The notes beneath the pieces were generated by a model that saw only the letters and a program-made list of their open reading frames with translations, was not told the DNA's origin and did no database searches. Source: Eubacteriales bacterium (GTDB lineage: Bacteria; Bacillota; Clostridia; Oscillospirales; Oscillospiraceae). Taken from it: a stretch of 54,952 nt of DNA. The stretch is from assembly GCA_030531595.1 (NCBI GenBank), contig JAUNND010000003.1:1-54952 (forward strand). The letters run 5' to 3'. Both the position numbers and the translations under genes were made by a program. Positions 36,037 through 44,131 of the stretch are shown here, piece by piece. Each line of letters begins with the position of its first letter. The first letter of the stretch is position 1.

Positions 36037-37791
36037 TTACATTTTTTCGGGTGCGGAGACGCCGATGACGGAGAGCGAAATGGCGATGACGCGCCTTACG
36101 CAGTCGGCGAGCATGAGGCGGGCTTTGAGTACCTCCTCCTCCGCGCCTCTTATATGGCAGACGGTATAGAAGCGGTGGAAGCGGGCGGCAAGCTCGGTGA
36201 CGTATTTGTTGATGCGGCTGGGGTCGAGGTCGTGGGCGGCAAGGGTTATCTCCTCCGGCAGCGCGGCGAGCTGCTTTATAAGCTCCTTCTCGCTGTCGTC
36301 GGTGAGAAGTGAAAAATCACATTCGGTCGGAACGCCGTGTCCCTCTTCCCTCAGAGCGGAAATGAGGCTGCATATTCTGGCGTGGGCGTACTGGACATAG
36401 TACACGGGGTTTTCGCTGTCCTGACGCTTTGCAAGCTCTAAATCAAAAACCACAGGGGATTCGGGGCGGGTATTGAAGAAGTAACGCGCAGCGTCCACGG
36501 GGATTTCGTCCAGCAGGTCTGTCAGTGAGATGGCCTTGCCGGTACGCTTGGACATTCTGACCTCCGCGCCGTTGCTCATGAGCTTTACGAGCTGCATGAG
36601 AACGATGTCGAGCCGGTGCTCTCCGTCGAGTCCCAGTGCGTCAAGCGCACCCTTGAGTCTGGCGACGTGACCGTGGTGATCCGCGCCCCAGACGTTGATA
36701 GCCCAGTCAAAGCCGCGCTTTTCAAGCTTGTTGCGGTGATACGCTATGTCTGCGGCAAAGTAGGTGTAAAAGCCGTTGGCGCGGCGCAGAACGTCGTCCT
36801 TTAAATCAAGCTTGTCTATATCCTTCTGCGTTTTTCCCGCTTTCAGAAGATTTTCGGTGAGTATCTCGGCGGTTCTGAGCCACAGTGCGCCGTCCTTTTC
36901 GTAGGTATAGCCGCGCTTTGTCAGCTCGTTTACGGTGTCGACAACATAACCGCTGTCGTGGAGCGTGGACTCAAAGAACCACTCGTCGTACTCTATCCCG
37001 TAGCGGCGCAGGTCGGACTGCATTTTGGGGATGTTGCGCTCAAGCCCGAAGCGTGCCATGACAGCATGGCGCTCGGCAACGTCCTTTTCACCGAAGTTAT
37101 CGCCGTACTGCTCGCGGAATGCCTTTGCAAGCTCCTTGATATCCTCGCCGTGGTAGCCGTCCTCGGGGAACTTTCCGTATTCCTCGTCGCTTAAGTCGAT
37201 CTTGCCCTCCAAAAGCTGCTGATAGCGTGCGTCAATGGAGGTGGCGAACTTCTCGATCTGGTTTCCGGCGTCGTTCACATAAAACTCGCGCCACACCTCA
37301 TAGCCGGCTCTGTCCAGAACGCTTGCGAGTGCGTCGCCCAGAACGCCGCCGCGGGCGTTGCCCATGTGCATGGGGCCGGTGGGGTTGGCGGAGACAAACT
37401 CGACCATAGCCTTTTTGCCCCTGCCGATGTCGACTCTGCCGTAGTCCTCGCCCTCTCCGGCGACGTTTTTCAGCACATCGCCATACCAGCTCTCACCGAG
37501 ACGGAAGTTTATGAAGCCGGGGCCTGCCGCCTCCACGGAGGCAAACCATGTGCCGCTTAAATCCATGTTGGCGATCAGAGTCTCCGCGATCTTTCGCGGC
37601 GCCATGTGCAGGGCGCGTGCGCCGGTCATGGCGTGGTTTGCGGCATAGTCGCCGTTTGAGGCGTCCTTGGGTATCTCGACCGTGCCGGTGAGAGCGGCGC
37701 CCTCGGGGAACTGTCCCGCCGCGGCGGCTTTGTTATAAGCCTTAAGAATAATGCTGTTTATGCTGTCCTTAGCCTGCTGTATAAGATTCAT
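36037..37791 (-). CDS. argS: Arginyl-tRNA synthetase
   Basis: This 584-residue class I synthetase charges tRNA-Arg. It has an N-terminal additional domain (1-110), the HIGH-type motif in NPTGPMHMGNARGGVLGD, an insertion with WGADHHGHVARLKGA, an active-site loop VRMSKRTGKAISL in place of KMSKS, and the DALR-type anticodon-binding end (YVQYAHARICSLIS to the C-terminus). It starts 4 bp after the DUF1934 gene, the same pairing as ywiB-argS in Bacillus. No T-box precedes it. Confidence 0.97.
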   Translation of the reverse strand: MNLIQQAKDSINSIILKAYNKAAAAGQFPEGAALTGTVEIPKDASNGDYAANHAMTGARALHMAPRKIAETLIANMDLSGTWFASVEAAGPGFINFRLGESWYGDVLKNVAGEGEDYGRVDIGRGKKAMVEFVSANPTGPMHMGNARGGVLGDALASVLDRAGYEVWREFYVNDAGNQIEKFATSIDARYQQLLEGKIDLSDEEYGKFPEDGYHGEDIKELAKAFREQYGDNFGEKDVAERHAVMARFGLERNIPKMQSDLRRYGIEYDEWFFESTLHDSGYVVDTVNELTKRGYTYEKDGALWLRTAEILTENLLKAGKTQKDIDKLDLKDDVLRRANGFYTYFAADIAYHRNKLEKRGFDWAINVWGADHHGHVARLKGALDALGLDGEHRLDIVLMQLVKLMSNGAEVRMSKRTGKAISLTDLLDEIPVDAARYFFNTRPESPVVFDLELAKRQDSENPVYYVQYAHARICSLISALREEGHGVPTECDFSLLTDDSEKELIKQLAALPEEITLAAHDLDPSRINKYVTELAARFHRFYTVCHIRGAEEEVLKARLMLADCVRRVIAISLSVIGVSAPEKM

Positions 37792-37795
37792 ACCC

Positions 37796-38224
37796 TTACA
37801 TTCCTCTCTGTTCTCTCACACTGAGTTCGATTTTGTTTCTCTCCACAAGAACGTGCTCCATATCCACGATATAATCCACCTCGAGCTTTCCCCCGCGGTC
37901 GTTGAAGCTCTGGTTTATGCGCCGCGTTTTCACGCCAAGCATCGCCATTCCGAAGGGCGTATCATACGGGAAGGTGTTCTTCTCGCCCTCCCTGAAGACC
38001 ATGCGGCTCGTAACGCTGCCGTCGCGGTCGACGACAACATGGTCGGGCATGATGATAACGCTCGTGCGGGTGCCCTCAAGTCCGGTCACATCGCTCTCTA
38101 TGTACGAAAAGCACGCGGTGTCACCGTCGCGGAAGTATATTCCGTCGGTGGTGAAATCCAGTATCTGCTGTTCATCCTCGTCCAGTCCGTGTATGCTGTG
38201 CATCGAGATCACAACGTCCTTCAT
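37796..38224 (-). CDS. DUF1934 protein (YwiB-like beta-barrel)
   Basis: This 142-residue protein matches the DUF1934/YwiB family of small calycin-like beta-barrels: DEDEQQILDFTTDGIYFRDG, then CFSYIESDVTGLEGTRTSV and a late KLEVDYIVDMEHV. The function is unknown. In many Bacillota it lies immediately upstream of argS, and here it overlaps murI by 4 bp (ATGA) and precedes argS by 4 bp, so all three are coupled. Confidence 0.88.
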   Translation of the reverse strand: MKDVVISMHSIHGLDEDEQQILDFTTDGIYFRDGDTACFSYIESDVTGLEGTRTSVIIMPDHVVVDRDGSVTSRMVFREGEKNTFPYDTPFGMAMLGVKTRRINQSFNDRGGKLEVDYIVDMEHVLVERNKIELSVREQRGM

Positions 38225-39033
38225 ATCTCTCTGACCTCCATGGGATCTGTCTGTTTCGTTGCGTCCGCGATATCCTCTTTGAGAAGACGGGACGCAAGCG
38301 CGGCAAACTGCGCTTTATCGCCGCTGGTCATGTATTGAACGCTCCCGTTCCCGCCGGTCATAGAGCGCGAGACAAGGTAGTCCCTCACCTTTTCGGCGGC
38401 ACACTGAGAGGCGCTGATGAGCTTTGCGCTTTTGCCGAGGTATTCTTCTATCGCGTCGGATAAATATCCGAAATGCGTGCAGCCTAAAAGCAGGGCCGAA
38501 ACCCCCTTCTCCTTCATCGGCGCAAGATATCCCTCCACCGTTTTCCGGACAAGCGCGTCACCGAGCTCCGTATGGCCGCTCTCAATGAGCTTTACGAAAT
38601 CCTGACAGGCGATATCGACGATCTCGCGGTCGGGGCACAGCGCCGCGAGCTTTTTTTTGAAAACGCCGCTTTGTATGCTTCTCTCGGTGGCGATGACGCC
38701 GAGGGGGGCATCCCCCTCCGTCATGGCTGTCTTCTCAACGGCGGCGTCCACCACGTTGAAGGTCTTCACGCGAAACGCCGAGAGGACGTCGCTCGCGGTG
38801 CTGGAAACGGTGCCGCAGGCGGCGATGATCGCCTTTACGCCGTGCGCCTCCAGAAGCTCCATATCCTGCCACGCCATACAGCGAAGCTGAGGCACGGTCT
38901 TTGTTCCGTAAGGCATACGGGCCGTATCGCCGAAATATATTATATTTTCCTCCGGAAGCAGCTCTCTCAGCGCGGAAAGCGCCGTAAGGCCGCCCAAGCC
39001 GGAGTCAAAAATACCGACCGGTCTTAAATCCAT
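38221..39033 (-). CDS. murI: Glutamate racemase
   Basis: This 270-residue enzyme makes D-glutamate for peptidoglycan. It has the two catalytic cysteines: one in IIAACGTVSST, where the usual ACNT is ACGT, and the other in LLGCTHFGYL. The N-terminus is GIFDSGLGGLTALSAL. The frame opens at a TTG (39045), but the ATG at 39033 is preceded by TTGGAGAATTCA, with GGAG at good spacing, and is taken as the start. The Asn-to-Gly change next to the first catalytic Cys is unusual for the family. Confidence 0.9.
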   Translation of the reverse strand: MDLRPVGIFDSGLGGLTALSALRELLPEENIIYFGDTARMPYGTKTVPQLRCMAWQDMELLEAHGVKAIIAACGTVSSTASDVLSAFRVKTFNVVDAAVEKTAMTEGDAPLGVIATERSIQSGVFKKKLAALCPDREIVDIACQDFVKLIESGHTELGDALVRKTVEGYLAPMKEKGVSALLLGCTHFGYLSDAIEEYLGKSAKLISASQCAAEKVRDYLVSRSMTGGNGSVQYMTSGDKAQFAALASRLLKEDIADATKQTDPMEVREI

Positions 39034-39074
39034 TGAATTCTCCAATCAAACACATACAAGTGTGCAACAGATAT

Positions 39075-39103
39075 ATTATATATCAATCATATGCCTAATA
39101 CAA
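39075..39103 (-). promoter_or_regulatory. Promoter of murI-DUF1934-argS
   Basis: On the minus strand TTGTAT (39103-39098), 17 bp, TATAAT (39080-39075). Confidence 0.75.
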
Positions 39104-39149
39104 GGAAAAATTGTTTGCCTTATGTGTGGAATTTTTCTGACAACAGTGA

Positions 39150-39155
39150 TATAAT
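39150..39155 (+). promoter_or_regulatory. -10 element for the gene at 39183
   Basis: TATAAT at 39150-39155 lies 27 bp before the start codon. A -35 is poor (TGGAAT at 39127-39132, 17-bp spacing). GGGAGGTG follows as the ribosome binding site. Confidence 0.5.
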
Positions 39156-39182
39156 AGCGTAAAAGGACAGGGAGGTGTATAC

Positions 39183-39593
39183 ATGAATATAGAGCTGTCT
39201 GACAAGGAGTTTCGGAGACTGCTGGATATGGTATATATCGGCAACTGGATATTGAATTCTTCCCGGGGCGAGGATCGGTTTGAGGACTACGATCTTTTGC
39301 AGGAAAAGCTTTTTGCAATGTGTCCCTCAAACGGTATGCGCTCTCTCGTGGAGCTGTGGCAGGGGCACGTCTTTCCCTCCAAGGCATATGAGAACGGCGG
39401 GATACACGAGGCCATCGCCGACTATGAGGACTCGGTCTTCTATAACATTCTGGCGGAAGAGCTCGCCCGTCGCGATCTGGGGCTTGAGGACTCCGACCCC
39501 GAAAGCTTCGACGAGCTGACCGAACGCATGGAATCGTATCTGGACGAATTCGAGAAAAACGGTCTGGACACGGTGAATGTGGATATTGACTGA
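39183..39593 (+). CDS. Conserved-looking acidic protein of unknown function
   Basis: This 136-residue protein is not recognised. It is strongly acidic and helical, with an N-terminal hydrophobic-aromatic patch (RRLLDMVYIGNWILNS). Then come YDLLQEKLFAMCPSNGM and a C-terminal region rich in Asp/Glu (ESFDELTERMESYLDEFEKN). It has no signal peptide or membrane segment, so it should be cytoplasmic. GGGAGGTG with good spacing, a -10 element and consistent codon use support it as a real gene. It is transcribed away from murI, and a composite repeat begins 2 bp after its stop. Confidence 0.75.
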   Translation: MNIELSDKEFRRLLDMVYIGNWILNSSRGEDRFEDYDLLQEKLFAMCPSNGMRSLVELWQGHVFPSKAYENGGIHEAIADYEDSVFYNILAEELARRDLGLEDSDPESFDELTERMESYLDEFEKNGLDTVNVDID

Positions 39594-39595
39594 TT

Positions 39596-39797
39596 ACACA
39601 CAGGGGACGGTTAATACGAAAACCCGGCACCAACACCGTAGGGCGGGGGCTTGCTCCCGCCGTTTCCCGGTCGCGTGACCAACGTGCGGCGGGAGACAAG
39701 CCCCCGCCCTACAGATAGCGTTTTCGTCTCCCCAGTGTGCGCCTTCGGGCATGGGCGTTCTCTGTGTGGCAAACACACAGAGAACCGTCCCCTGTGT
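39596..39797. mobile_element. Composite inverted-repeat element carrying a 75-bp palindrome
   Basis: The ends are inverted copies of ACACAGGGGACGGTT (left 39598-39612, right 39783-39797). Inside are the 75-bp palindrome (39638-39712) and a hairpin TCTCTGTGTG/CACACAGAGA (39759-39783). This is the same architecture as 2435-2650 but with ACACAGG in place of TGAGTCAATG at the tips. Confidence 0.7.
39638..39712. repeat. 75-bp palindromic repeat, copy F
   Basis: Canonical left arm. The right arm has GGGAGACAAGCCCCCGCCC, with one changed position. Exactly 75 bp. Nested in the composite element 39596-39797. Confidence 0.92.
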
Positions 39798-39820
39798 GAT
39801 ATAACTATCAGAGGTGCAAA

Positions 39821-40324
39821 ATGAACGACGAGCTTACAAGACAGGACATCAAAAAAATGAAAGAGGAGCTGGATTACCGCAGGCTGGAGCTTATGCCCTC
39901 CCTCATTGAGGAGGTAAAGCGCACACGCGCCTTCGGTGATCTGAGCGAGAATTTTGAGTACAAGGCGGCAAAGCAGGCGCAGAACAAAAACCGCAGCCGC
40001 ATAAGATACCTTGAAGGCATGATAAAAACAGCCCGTGTCATCGACGACCGCTCCGGTGACGATGAAGTGGGGCTGTTTGATAAGGTGGAGATATATATGC
40101 CGGAGGACGACGAGTACGAGACTATTCAGGTCGTCACCACCGTCAGATGTGACCCGAGAAAGGGACTTATCAGCAAGGAGTCCCCCTTCGGACAGAGCGT
40201 TTTAGGCAGAAAGGTCGGCGATACAATCACGGTAAAGGTGAGCGAGGATTACAGCTACGAGGCCGTAATAAAATCCATTACGAAAATGAACGACGACGGC
40301 TCCGCCCCGCTGATGGGTTTTTAG
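39821..40324 (+). CDS. greA: GreA-type transcription elongation factor
   Basis: This 167-residue protein has the GreA/GreB layout: an N-terminal antiparallel coiled coil (1-75; LTRQDIKKMKEELDYRRLELM) whose tip carries the acidic pair in RAFGDLSENFEYKAAKQAQ, and a C-terminal FKBP-like domain (SPFGQSVLGRKVGDTITV). It rescues backtracked RNA polymerase by stimulating transcript cleavage. It is slightly longer than E. coli GreA and may be a second copy, since greA normally lies beside lysS. AGAGGTG precedes the ATG. Confidence 0.9.
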   Translation: MNDELTRQDIKKMKEELDYRRLELMPSLIEEVKRTRAFGDLSENFEYKAAKQAQNKNRSRIRYLEGMIKTARVIDDRSGDDEVGLFDKVEIYMPEDDEYETIQVVTTVRCDPRKGLISKESPFGQSVLGRKVGDTITVKVSEDYSYEAVIKSITKMNDDGSAPLMGF

Positions 40325-40337
40325 CTGTCAGCCATCG

Positions 40338-40367
40338 GCTTTTAGCTGATAGCTGGCAGCTAAAAGC
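40338..40367. terminator. Hairpin between convergent greA and ABC-transporter genes
   Basis: GCTTTTAGCT (40338-40347) pairs perfectly with AGCTAAAAGC (40358-40367). It lies between the two stop codons, but T-runs are weak on both sides. AGCTGTCAGC and AGCTGGCAGC beside it are partial duplicates. Confidence 0.5.
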
Positions 40368-41152
40368 TATATAAGAAGCATTCTGTCGTTGTCGAGCTGT
40401 TTGCCGGACTTTGCACGGAAGCGGTCGAGGAAGTCCTGCACGGTCATGTGATCGCGCTCCTCGCCCTGTACGTCCATGATGATATTGCCGCTGTCGAGCA
40501 TGAGCGTTCTGTTGCCGAGCTCTAAAGCCGACTGCATATTGTGCGTTATCATCATGCAGGTGAGATTATTCTCCGCGACGATGTTTTTTGTCAGCTCCAG
40601 TACCTTTTCCGCCGTTCCCGGGTCAAGTGCGGCGGTATGCTCGTCAAGCAGAAGGAGCTGGGGCGGAACTATCGTCGCCATCATCAGCGTCAGAGCCTGC
40701 CGCTGTCCGCCGGAGAGAAGTCCGACCGGCTGGGTCATTTTATTTTCCAGACCCATATTCAACGCCGCTAATTTTTCGCGGAAAAACTCCCTGTCGGCTT
40801 TTGTGATGTGTGAAAACCAGCCGCCGCGTTTTGCCGCCATGCTCAGATTTTCCTCAATGGTCATGCCAGGCGAGGTGCCGCGCATGGGGTCCTGAAAAAG
40901 TCTGCCGATGACGAGGGCGCGTTTGTGCTCGGGCATGAAGGTAATGTCCGTGCCGTTTAAAGTGATAGTGCCGCTGTCGGTATAAAAGCTGCCGCCGATG
41001 GCATTGAAGAGCGTTGATTTTCCCGCGCCGTTGGCTCCGATGATCGTGACGAAATCCCCGTCCTTCAGCGCGAGGGAGAGACCGCGCAGAGCCGTGTATT
41101 CATTGACCGTGCCGGGATTGAAGGTCTTGTAGATGCTGTCTATTTTAAGCAT
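40367..41152 (-). CDS. trpZ: ABC transporter ATPase of a TrpXYZ-like tryptophan system
   Basis: This 261-residue ATPase has Walker A GANGAGKST (about 39-47), signature LLSGGQRQALTLMMA, Walker B LLLLDEHTAALDPG and an H-loop ITHN. It belongs to the ATPase group paired with ABC_sub_bind/permease systems of the TrpXYZ type. It shares the boundary base of the permease gene (stop/start at 41152). The T-box in front of the operon points to tryptophan, or a close precursor, as substrate. Confidence 0.85.
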   Translation of the reverse strand: MLKIDSIYKTFNPGTVNEYTALRGLSLALKDGDFVTIIGANGAGKSTLFNAIGGSFYTDSGTITLNGTDITFMPEHKRALVIGRLFQDPMRGTSPGMTIEENLSMAAKRGGWFSHITKADREFFREKLAALNMGLENKMTQPVGLLSGGQRQALTLMMATIVPPQLLLLDEHTAALDPGTAEKVLELTKNIVAENNLTCMMITHNMQSALELGNRTLMLDSGNIIMDVQGEERDHMTVQDFLDRFRAKSGKQLDNDRMLLI

Positions 41153-42081
41153 TATCCCTTTGCCCCCTTTCCGTGAGCCATTCTGCGCTTTATCTGCGGC
41201 ATCCGCTCCTTGAGATACGGAAGGGATATTGCGAGAATGACGATGATCGAGGATACGAGCTTGAGCATATACGACGGCATATCAAACCTCAGTGCGGCGG
41301 CGTACACAAGGCGGAAGATAACAGCGCCTAAAACAACGCCTATTGCGCGTTTGAGTATGCTCCCCTTCCCCATTACCGTGCCGCCTATGAGAAGCGAGGC
41401 AAGCGCGATAGTGACCATACCGGTTCCGATATTGATGTCCAGAGCCTTCTGAGACTGAGCCAGCAGACAGCCGGAGAGAGCGGTGAAGGCATTGGCAACA
41501 CACAGACCCACAGTCGTTGTGAACACGGGATTGATGGAGGACGAGCGCACCATGTCGGGATTGTTGCCCGTTGCGCGAATGGCGAGACCGAGGCGCGTGC
41601 GCAGAAACAGCGTCAGAAACGCAACGACCAGAATGACCGCGATAAGCGCGACAAGAAGCTTGTACTGCTTTGCCAGGAACGTCCCTTCAAGCGCGGACTT
41701 CATATAGGTAAAAACGGTCTCCGTCTTGTTCATGTTGAGAAGCGAGGCTCCGCCCATGACGGCGATATTCACCGAGTAAAGTCCCGTGTTGACGATGATA
41801 CCGGCAAGCAGACTGTTTATGCCCGCTCTTGTCTGCAAAAACGCGGTGACATAGCCGGAGGCAACGCCCGCCGCCATTGCCGCCGGAAGCGACAGAAACG
41901 GATGGCCCGATATTGCAACGACCGCACCGACCGCCGCGCCGAGGGTAAAGCAGCCGTCGGTAGACAGGTCGCATACGTTCAGCATCGAATAGCTGAGGTA
42001 GAGCGCGAGCACCGTGAGCGAGCAGATAAGCCCCAGCTCAAACGCCGTCTGCGCAAGCCCTAAAAGGGATGAAATGTCCAT
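41152..42081 (-). CDS. trpY: ABC transporter permease of a TrpXYZ-like tryptophan system
   Basis: This 309-residue membrane protein has about eight hydrophobic spans and resembles the branched-chain-type BPD permease group: LSYSMLNVCDLSTDGCFTLGAAVGA near the start, AGINSLLAGIIVNTGLYSVN, RATGNNPDMVRSSSINP and SLLIGGTVMGKGSILKRAIG. It is followed without a gap by its ATPase and preceded by the substrate-binding lipoprotein gene 12 bp upstream. Confidence 0.87.
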   Translation of the reverse strand: MDISSLLGLAQTAFELGLICSLTVLALYLSYSMLNVCDLSTDGCFTLGAAVGAVVAISGHPFLSLPAAMAAGVASGYVTAFLQTRAGINSLLAGIIVNTGLYSVNIAVMGGASLLNMNKTETVFTYMKSALEGTFLAKQYKLLVALIAVILVVAFLTLFLRTRLGLAIRATGNNPDMVRSSSINPVFTTTVGLCVANAFTALSGCLLAQSQKALDINIGTGMVTIALASLLIGGTVMGKGSILKRAIGVVLGAVIFRLVYAAALRFDMPSYMLKLVSSIIVILAISLPYLKERMPQIKRRMAHGKGAKG

Positions 42082-42093
42082 GGAAACTACTCC

Positions 42094-43122
42094 TTAAAAG
42101 CTCTCGGCGGTGGTGATGGAATTTACCTTGGTGCAGAAGGGTTCAAAGGTCTTCGAGATCTCATCAAAGCTCACGCCGAGCTTTTCGCATATCTCGGTGT
42201 TTACGGTGGCGGTGCCGTTGTCAAAGGTACGAACGGCGGTCTCGGCGGGCTTTGCGCCGTTCATGAGGATTTCAACGACCATGTTTGCGGTCTCAACGCC
42301 TAAGTTTGCATAGTCAACGCCGTAGCCTAAAAACGCGCCGTTGAGGGCGAAGGAGTCCGCGCCGGTAAAGTGGGGGATTTTCGCATCGGCAAGAGTCTCA
42401 TATATTGCAAGCTCGGCTGTCATAACGGTGTTGTCGGTGGGAGTGAACACAGCCTCAACGCCGTCGGCGACCATCGCCTGTGCCGCAAGAAGGACCTCGT
42501 CATTGGTGGCGCCGGTGTGCTCGACTATCTCAATGCCCTTATCTTCAAGATACTTTCTTGCCGCCGCAATGGGAGTGGCGGAGGAATCCTGCCCGACATC
42601 GTAGAGCAGTCCTACCTTTTTGATGTCGGCATTGTACGCAAAAATGAGGTTCATAATAGCGTCTGTATCGAGATAGTCGCTCGTGCCGGTGACGTTTGCT
42701 CCCGGGGCTTCAAGGGACTCTACAAGACCGGTCGCCACGGGGTCGGAAACGGCGGCGAACACGACGGGAATGCCGTTGTCCTCGGTCAGCGCCTGCATAC
42801 GCATTGCAACGGGTGTGGCGACGCCTATCATTATGTCAACCTTTTCCGCGATGAAGTTGGAGATTATCTGCTCCATGACGGAGGCGTCCGCGTTGCAGTT
42901 GTCAAGAGACACCTTTATCTCAACGCCCTTTTCCTTTGAAACGGCGTCGAGCGTATTCGTGATATTCTCGATTATCTGGTTGAGGGAAGCATCGTCCACA
43001 TAGTTGCAGATGCCGACCTTATAGGTCGTGACGTCCGGCTGTGCAGTCTGCGCCGTGCTGCCGCATCCGGCAAGGCACACGATACATACAAGCGCGAGAA
43101 CAAGTGCGGTAAATCTTTTCAT
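42094..43122 (-). CDS. trpX: ABC transporter substrate-binding lipoprotein, TrpX-like
   Basis: This 342-residue protein starts with a lipoprotein signal peptide (FTALVLALVCIVCLAGCGS, lipobox LAGC), so it needs Lgt (encoded at 25838). The rest matches the ABC_sub_bind family: VGICNYVDDASLNQIIENI, VKVSLDNCNADASVMEQI-like core, VFAAVSDPVATGLV, then PTDNTVMTAE and the late GYGVDYANLGVETANMVVEI. The family includes predicted tryptophan-binding TrpX. The gene is controlled by the upstream T-box. Confidence 0.88.
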   Translation of the reverse strand: MKRFTALVLALVCIVCLAGCGSTAQTAQPDVTTYKVGICNYVDDASLNQIIENITNTLDAVSKEKGVEIKVSLDNCNADASVMEQIISNFIAEKVDIMIGVATPVAMRMQALTEDNGIPVVFAAVSDPVATGLVESLEAPGANVTGTSDYLDTDAIMNLIFAYNADIKKVGLLYDVGQDSSATPIAAARKYLEDKGIEIVEHTGATNDEVLLAAQAMVADGVEAVFTPTDNTVMTAELAIYETLADAKIPHFTGADSFALNGAFLGYGVDYANLGVETANMVVEILMNGAKPAETAVRTFDNGTATVNTEICEKLGVSFDEISKTFEPFCTKVNSITTAESF

Positions 43123-43154
43123 TTCGTTTTCCTCCTTATTAATATAAATAGACG

Positions 43155-43177
43155 ATTGTAAAACGAAGTTTTACAAT
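43155..43177. promoter_or_regulatory. Short hairpin between T-box terminator and trpX
   Basis: ATTGTAAAAC and GTTTTACAAT (10-bp stem, 3-nt loop) lie between the T-box terminator T-run and the AAGGAGG site of trpX. It may stabilise the processed message. Confidence 0.5.
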
Positions 43178-43182
43178 TGACT

Positions 43183-43470
43183 AAAAAAAACAGCCCCTTA
43201 TCCCAACTATGGGACAAGAGCCGTACTCCTGCGATACCACCCAGATTGATATACTTTTTCGGTATATCCGCTCGCTTATGCGTTCCGTCAAACGCACCCC
43301 GATTGATAACGGGAGGGTTCCCGTCGGACGCTACTCGGAAATACGCTTTCCTTTCACTCCGCCCTCGGCAGTCCATTCACTTCGCATCGGCGACCGCGAT
43401 CACACCGCCCGCGGCTCTCTTGACACCGACTCGTGCAAAGCTACTACTCTGCTTCAAAGGTTTGACTTTA
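43183..43470 (-). promoter_or_regulatory. T-box riboswitch, probable UGG (Trp) specifier
   Basis: On the minus strand the leader shows stem I with AGTAGTAG, AGAGAGCCG and the specifier loop GTGAATGGACTGCC near 43385-43370. In the usual GAA-codon-A setting, this puts UGG in the decoding position. The T-box sequence CTGGGTGGTATCGC (43244-43231) follows. Then comes a terminator hairpin (43222-43191) with an eight-T run (43190-43183). Uncharged tRNA-Trp would stabilise the antiterminator and turn on the transporter operon. Confidence 0.88.
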
Positions 43471-43478
43471 TATTAGTG

Positions 43479-43507
43479 ATTGTAGCCCAACAAACAGCTT
43501 TTGTCAA
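43479..43507 (-). promoter_or_regulatory. Promoter of the T-box/trpXYZ operon
   Basis: On the minus strand TTGACA (43507-43502), 17 bp, TACAAT (43484-43479). The -35 lies inside the palindrome at 43504-43525. Confidence 0.85.
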
Positions 43508-43525
43508 CAGAAATCTTTCTGTTGA
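43504..43525. promoter_or_regulatory. 22-bp palindrome bridging two divergent -35 elements
   Basis: Perfect arms TCAACAGAAA and TTTCTGTTGA around TC. The left arm covers most of the trpX-operon -35 and the right arm covers most of the YgjV-gene -35. One dimeric regulator here could control both promoters. Confidence 0.6.
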
Positions 43526-43550
43526 ATTACATTTCTGACTGTGGTACAAT
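43522..43550 (+). promoter_or_regulatory. Promoter of the YgjV-family gene
   Basis: TTGAAT (43522-43527), 17 bp, TACAAT (43545-43550). The leader before the ATG at 43573 would be only about 16 nt. Confidence 0.75.
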
Positions 43551-43572
43551 TTGCAGCAAATATATAAAAGGG

Positions 43573-44091
43573 ATGATCACTATCAACACCGTTCTGATCG
43601 GCAATATTCTTTCGTTTATCGCCGCTGTTCTGTTTGTTCTGATGGGGCTTGCAAAGACGCGCAAAAAAATGCTCACACTGCAGCTCGCTCAGGTTCTGTT
43701 TCTCGGCTTTTCAAACATCGTTCTGCACGCATTTACGGGCGCGGTGATGAATTTTGTCGCACTCGTGCGAAATATCCTGTGTCTGAAATTCAGATATACG
43801 CTCCTTATGAAGATCGTCATTTCGGCTGTGCTTGTCGGGCTCGGTCTGTATGCCAACAACCGCGGGCTGCTCGGCGTGCTGCCGATCATCGGCACGGTGC
43901 TCGTCACCTGCTGCCTTGACTTCACGAACGTGCCCCGTCTGAAGCTTGCGTATATCATATCCTGTCTGCTGTGGGCCTTCTATGACTTTGCCGTATCCAA
44001 CTATTCATCCTGTCTGATGGACATTTTCGGGATCACATCAAACATCATAGGGATCATCACCGTCAAACGCGCCGAGGGAAAGGCGCAGTGA
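43573..44091 (+). CDS. YgjV-family inner membrane protein
   Basis: This 172-residue protein has about five hydrophobic spans and matches the small YgjV membrane family: LIGNILSFIAAVLFVLMGL, NIVLHAFTGAVMNFVALVRN, RGLLGVLPIIGTVL and CLLWAFYDFAVSNYSSCLMD. The function is not established. The frame is open back to 43501 (TTG), but that stretch contains the promoter -35, so the ATG at 43573 is chosen. It is divergent from the T-box operon and may share its operator. Confidence 0.82.
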   Translation: MITINTVLIGNILSFIAAVLFVLMGLAKTRKKMLTLQLAQVLFLGFSNIVLHAFTGAVMNFVALVRNILCLKFRYTLLMKIVISAVLVGLGLYANNRGLLGVLPIIGTVLVTCCLDFTNVPRLKLAYIISCLLWAFYDFAVSNYSSCLMDIFGITSNIIGIITVKRAEGKAQ

Positions 44092-44131
44092 GTCCGGCGC
44101 CGCCGTATTAATCTTTTTTCGGAGGAAACCA

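Noticed and set aside
44092-44131. Manganese riboswitch (yybP-ykoY) before mntP
   Set aside because: The gap is 40 bp and holds only a ribosome binding site.
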